Below are positions 21,830 through 24,991 of a stretch of DNA of 24,991 bases, piece after piece. The notes beneath the pieces were generated by a model that worked only from the letters and a program-made list of their open reading frames with translations, did not search any database and had not been told where the DNA came from. Both the position numbers and the translations under genes were made by a program. The DNA comes from Planctomycetota bacterium (GTDB lineage: Bacteria > Planctomycetota > PUPC01 > DSUN01): positions 1-24,991 of the forward strand of contig VGYW01000078.1 of NCBI GenBank assembly GCA_016872875.1. The letters run 5' to 3'. Positions within the stretch are counted from its first letter, which is position 1; the number at the start of each line of letters is the position of its first letter.

Positions 21830-24205
21830 ATGAAGCGCTTTGGAGTGTCCCTTGCACTGCTCGTCTGCCGGGGCCTGGCCCTGGCGGGCGAGAATCTCCT
21901 CGTCAACGGCGGCTTCGAGGAAGGGCTGGGGGGTTGGAGCAAGCTCTGGACGCGGACGCCGAACGCGGGCTCGGCGCAGCTTCGCCAGGAGGGCGCACAT
22001 GGCGGCAAGGGCTGCGCCCAGATCGAGCACACGGGCGCCAGCGACTGGAGCTTCGCACAGGAGAAGCCCGTCGCAGTCCAGCCGGGCCAACTCTACGAGC
22101 TGCGGGGCTGGGTCACGGTGGAGGGACGAGGCACCGCCGAGCTGTGCGTCGTGCTCCGCGATGCGAAGGGGGAGGTGCTGGACTGGGTGTTTGCGGGCCG
22201 CCGCTCGGGGGCCACGGCCCAGTGGCGGCTCCTCCGCTCGCGCTTCGTGGTGCCAGCCGGAGCGTCGAGCATCGTGCCGCGGCTCATCGGCAACGGGCCG
22301 GCAACCGTCCACCTCGACGACGCCTCTCTCACCCTGGAGGGCGCAATGGACGCTCTGCGCGCGAAGGACCTGCCCGAGACCATCAAGGTGTCGAGCGCAA
22401 CGCTGGATGTGACGCTTCACACGGCCGACGCCCGCCTGGCCGTGGCCGACCGCCGCACGGGCCAGGCCTGGGAGCAGAGGCCGAAGAGCGCCTCCGTGGT
22501 AGCCGTGGCCGCTAAGGCGGTTGAGGGCGGCCTCGACTTCCGCCTGCTCCAGCCCGAGGGCGCGAATGAGCTGGCGGCCACGCTCCGTCTCGACCGCGAC
22601 CGCCCCGAGATCGTCCTGGAGCTCGAGGGCAAGGGCGAGATGTCGAGCACCCTTGCCTTCCCGCCCCCCTTCGCCGCGGCTAAGGGACAGCTCCTCATCC
22701 TGCCGGTCAACGAGGGGATTAGCTACCCCGCCGACGACGCGACCCTGCCGCCAATGCACTACTACCTCTATGGCGGCCACGGACTGTGCATGCCGTGGTA
22801 CGGGCAGACTGACGGCGAACGCGGGGTGATGGCGATCGTGGGAACGGCGGACGATGCGGCGGTGCGCGTCCCGCGGCTCGATGGCCTGCTCCACCTTGCG
22901 CCCGAGTGGCAGCCGCAGAAAGGCCAGTTCGGCCCGAAGCGGGCCATCCGCTACATCTTCCTCGATAGGGGCGGCTACGTGGCCATGGCCAAACGTTACC
23001 GCGAGCACGCGAAGAAGACCGGCCTGTTCAGGTCGCTCGAAGACAAGCGCAAGGAGAATCCGAACGTTGACCTCCTCATCGGCGCGGTGAACGTGTGGTG
23101 CTGGGAGAAGGACGCGCCGGCCATCGCGCGCGAGATGCAGGCCGCGGGCATCACCCGCATCCTGTGGAGCAACGGTCGCCCGCCCGAACAGCTCAAGGCC
23201 CTCAACGAGCTTCCCGGCGTGCTGACCAGCCGCTACGACATCTATCAGGACACGATGGACCCCTCCCAATTCCCAAAGCTGCGGTGGACTCACGGCGACT
23301 GGACGACTGAGGCGTGGGCGAACGGCGACCTCATGCGGGGGCCGAGCGGCGACTGGCTCAAGGGCTGGAAGGTCGAGACCAAGGAGGGCCCGATGGTCCC
23401 CTGCGGCGTCCTGTGCGACCTGCGAGCGCCCGACTACGCCCGCCGCCGCATCCCCGCCGAGCTGAAGTCCCACCCCTACCGCTGCCGCTTCATTGACACC
23501 ACGACCGCCAGCCCCTGGCGCGAATGCTACGACCCCAAGCACCCCTGCACCCGCACCGAGAGCAAGCGGGCGAAGATGGAACTCCTCCGCCTCGTCGGCG
23601 AGGAGTGCGGCCTCGTGTGCGGCAGCGAGACCGGGCACGACGCCGCGGTGCCCTTCGTCCACTACTTCGAGGGCATGCTCAGCCTCGGCCCCTACCGCGT
23701 GCCCGACAGCGGCCGGGCCATGCAGAAGCTCTGGTTCGACGTGCCCGAACCCGTCGCCAAGTTCCAGACCGGCCACTTCTACCGCCTGCCCCTCTGGGAG
23801 CTGGTCTACCACGACTGCGTCGTCGCCCAGTGGTACTGGGGCGACTACAACAACAAGCTGCCGCGGCTGTGGGACCGCCGTGATATGTGGAACGCCCTCT
23901 ACGGCACGCCGCCGATGTTCATGTTCGACCGCAAGCTCTGGGCGGCGGGCCGCGACCGCTTCGTCCGCAGCTACAAGGCCATCGAGCCAATCGCCCGCGC
24001 CACGGGCTACAGCGAGATGCTCTCCCACCGTTGGCTGACCGCCGACCATGCGGTGCAGGAGACGCGCTTCCGCAATGGGGTGGTTGTCGTCGCCAACTTT
24101 GGCGAGAAGCCCCACAAGCTGGGCGATGGCACGGAGCTTGCGCCGCTTAGCCATCGCGTGGAGGGAGTTGCCGAGGAGAGACGACAGATGACAGATGACA
24201 GATGA
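21830..24205 (+). CDS. Secreted glycoside-hydrolase-like protein with N-terminal carbohydrate-binding domain
   Basis: The 791-residue protein has a signal peptide (1-19, VSLALLVCRGLALAG). A CBM4/9-like jelly roll (about 20-170) follows, starting NLLVNGGFEEGLGGW and ending VHLDDASLTLEG. A middle beta-rich part (to about 380) precedes a large catalytic-type domain (about 395-740). Within it, RFIDTTTASPWRECYDP (about 552-568) and VCGSETGHDAAVPFVHYFEG (about 595-615) hold Asp and Glu candidates for catalysis. The closest recollection is GH101/DUF5696-type planctomycete proteins, but the family is not certain. AGGAGG precedes ATG 21830. The last codons (RRQMTDDR, stop) run into a tandem heptamer array that supplies the stop codon, so the original C-terminus may have been replaced. 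Confidence 0.7.
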   Translation: MKRFGVSLALLVCRGLALAGENLLVNGGFEEGLGGWSKLWTRTPNAGSAQLRQEGAHGGKGCAQIEHTGASDWSFAQEKPVAVQPGQLYELRGWVTVEGRGTAELCVVLRDAKGEVLDWVFAGRRSGATAQWRLLRSRFVVPAGASSIVPRLIGNGPATVHLDDASLTLEGAMDALRAKDLPETIKVSSATLDVTLHTADARLAVADRRTGQAWEQRPKSASVVAVAAKAVEGGLDFRLLQPEGANELAATLRLDRDRPEIVLELEGKGEMSSTLAFPPPFAAAKGQLLILPVNEGISYPADDATLPPMHYYLYGGHGLCMPWYGQTDGERGVMAIVGTADDAAVRVPRLDGLLHLAPEWQPQKGQFGPKRAIRYIFLDRGGYVAMAKRYREHAKKTGLFRSLEDKRKENPNVDLLIGAVNVWCWEKDAPAIAREMQAAGITRILWSNGRPPEQLKALNELPGVLTSRYDIYQDTMDPSQFPKLRWTHGDWTTEAWANGDLMRGPSGDWLKGWKVETKEGPMVPCGVLCDLRAPDYARRRIPAELKSHPYRCRFIDTTTASPWRECYDPKHPCTRTESKRAKMELLRLVGEECGLVCGSETGHDAAVPFVHYFEGMLSLGPYRVPDSGRAMQKLWFDVPEPVAKFQTGHFYRLPLWELVYHDCVVAQWYWGDYNNKLPRLWDRRDMWNALYGTPPMFMFDRKLWAAGRDRFVRSYKAIEPIARATGYSEMLSHRWLTADHAVQETRFRNGVVVVANFGEKPHKLGDGTELAPLSHRVEGVAEERRQMTDDR

Positions 24206-24251
24206 CAGATGACAGACGACAGATGACAGACGACAGATGACAGATGACAGA
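24182..24251 (+). repeat. Heptamer array, left (ten YGACAGA units)
   Basis: Ten units of TGACAGA or CGACAGA run without interruption. The array spans the stop codon of the glycoside-hydrolase-like gene and ends 19 nt before the next start. Its unit CGACAGA is the complement of the TCTGTCG phase of the array at 24746. Confidence 0.92.
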
Positions 24252-24269
24252 GAAGAGAGGAGAAGAACC

Positions 24270-24662
24270 GTGAGTGAGAGGATTGAGAGCTTCCGGGACC
24301 TGAAGGTGTATAGGAAGGGATTCGAGCTTCAGCAGGAGGTGTTCGCGCTCAGCAAGAGATTCCCGAGAGAGGAGCGCTATTCACTCACTGACCAGATCCG
24401 CCGCGCGTCGCGGTCAGTCGGCTCAAACATTGCGGAAGGCTGGCAGAAGCGTCGCTATGCCGCGCACTTCGTGAGCAAGCTATCAGACGCCGACGGCGAG
24501 CAAGCCGAGACTCAGCATTTCCTAGACACGTCGCTCGCGTGCGGGTACGTCTCGCCTGAAGACCACCGGCGGCTCTTGGGCAGATGTGTTGAGATCGGCA
24601 AGATGCTGGGTGCTATGATGGCCGAGCCGGAGAAGTGGTGCGCTCGCTTCCATAGGACATAA
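24270..24662 (+). CDS. Four-helix-bundle protein (S23 / 23S rRNA intervening-sequence type)
   Basis: The 130-residue protein matches the four-helix-bundle family first seen in 23S rRNA intervening sequences and related to the bAvd accessory protein of diversity-generating retroelements. Marks are FRDLKVYRKGFELQQEVF, RFPREERYSLTDQIRRASRS, VGSNIAEGWQKRRY and DADGEQAETQHFLDTSLACG. The family forms small basic oligomers that may bind nucleic acid; its free-standing role is unknown. GTG 24270 is chosen because GAGGAG (24257-24262) lies seven bases upstream; an ATG at 24237 inside the heptamer array is in frame but less likely. The gene is flanked by inverted heptamer arrays. No reverse transcriptase or rRNA is nearby. 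Confidence 0.9.
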   Translation: MSERIESFRDLKVYRKGFELQQEVFALSKRFPREERYSLTDQIRRASRSVGSNIAEGWQKRRYAAHFVSKLSDADGEQAETQHFLDTSLACGYVSPEDHRRLLGRCVEIGKMLGAMMAEPEKWCARFHRT

Positions 24663-24745
24663 CTGTCGGCGGCACCTTTCGCGCCCTCGCTCACCCCCTG
24701 CGCGGCTACTCCGCCCCAGTGCGGTAGCTTTTCGTCGGTGTTGTA

Positions 24746-24991
24746 CCCTCTGCCCTCTGTCCTCTGTCGTCTGTCCTCTGTCCTCTGTCGTCTGTCGTCT
24801 GTCCTCTGTCGTCTGTCCTCTGTCCTCTGTCGTCTGTCGTCTGTCGTCTGTCCTCTGTCGTCTGTCGTCTGTCCTCTGTCGTCTGTCGTCTGTCGTCTGT
24901 CCTCTGTCGTCTGTCGTCTGTCCTCTGTCGTCTGTCGTCTGTCGTCTGTCCTCTGTCGTCTGTCGTCTGTCGTCTGTCCTCTGTCCTCTGT
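24746..24991 (-). repeat. Heptamer array, right (35 units, continues past the window)
   Basis: Two CCCTCTG units are followed by 33 units of either TCCTCTG or TCGTCTG with no indels, up to the window edge. The orientation is opposite to the array at 24182-24251. The stretch 24663-24745 before it shows no gene. Confidence 0.95.

Noticed and set aside
21692..24154. Minus-strand open frame of 820 codons opposite the glycoside-hydrolase-like gene
   Set aside because: It is a shadow of strong GC third-position bias: the sense strand has a signal peptide, domain structure and a ribosome site, and the antisense product shows none.
24270..24662. Diversity-generating retroelement, because the protein resembles bAvd
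   Set aside because: No reverse transcriptase and no template/variable repeat pair are present in the window.
24746..24991. CRISPR array
   Set aside because: Units are 7 nt with no spacers; this is a simple tandem repeat.

Overview
This window is GC-rich DNA from a bacterium of planctomycete-like character. The basis is family content: a secreted DUF1080 (3-keto-disaccharide hydrolase) protein, a Tat-exported aldo/keto reductase, a secreted sugar-isomerase-like protein, a divergent Nramp transporter and a large secreted glycoside-hydrolase-like protein. Such sets are typical of Planctomycetota and neighbouring uncultured lineages, but no rRNA or marker tree is available here, so the placement is an inference. 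Promoters read as ordinary sigma70-type (TTGACN, 17-18 bp spacer, TATNNT), and GTG starts are common. No tRNA, rRNA or CRISPR array was seen.

Layout. 1-2092: four small hairpins, a transglutaminase-like gene and a probably truncated SmpA/OmlA-like gene on the minus strand, then a non-coding block (1272-1904) bounded by inverted repeats. 2093-3371: a membrane-anchored thioredoxin-fold-like protein and a short regulator joining an XRE helix-turn-helix to a Cys-Trp-rich domain, with a consensus promoter. 3589-6117 (minus): the two structural subunits of a Tat-exported [NiFe] hydrogenase, small then large, with no maturation or cytochrome b genes beside them. 6402-8893 (plus): sugar-isomerase-like protein, Tat-exported aldo/keto reductase, and a translationally coupled four-heme lipoprotein. 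8929-9015 is a 3' remnant of a DUF1080 gene. 9025-12154 (minus): a solitary N6-adenine DNA methyltransferase overlapping a PIN-domain nuclease, which looks like a compact defence-type module. 12298-13029: intact DUF1080 protein. 13273-18936 (minus): DUF72 protein, Nramp-like transporter with a soluble C-terminal domain, and topA with six zinc ribbons. 19494-21361 (plus): family 4 uracil-DNA glycosylase and a lipoprotein version of the DUF62 SAM hydrolase family. 21830-24205: secreted glycoside-hydrolase-like protein. 24270-24662: a four-helix-bundle (S23/bAvd-type) protein between inverted heptamer arrays.

The most unusual feature is the intergenic DNA. Many gaps hold inverted pairs of short-period tandem arrays. 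The period is 7 nt at 3415-3559, 13056-13219, 16224-16312 and 24182-24251/24746-24991, with a further unpaired heptamer array inside the uracil-DNA glycosylase gene at 19671-19754. The period is 8 nt at 7291-7378, 3 nt at 14116-14210 and 19335-19416, and 4 nt at 1303-1320/1835-1862. Two more structures are a nested palindrome of about 315 bp (19006-19320) and a 396-bp unit with 28-bp terminal inverted repeats (21382-21777). Together they suggest an active process that creates or spreads paired inverted repeats at gene boundaries.

Functionally, the 6402-8893 genes plus the DUF1080 protein fit extracytoplasmic handling of oxidised sugars, with electrons possibly passing to the tetraheme lipoprotein; the hydrogenase supplies a separate periplasmic electron source. 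These links are inferences from gene order and predicted export.
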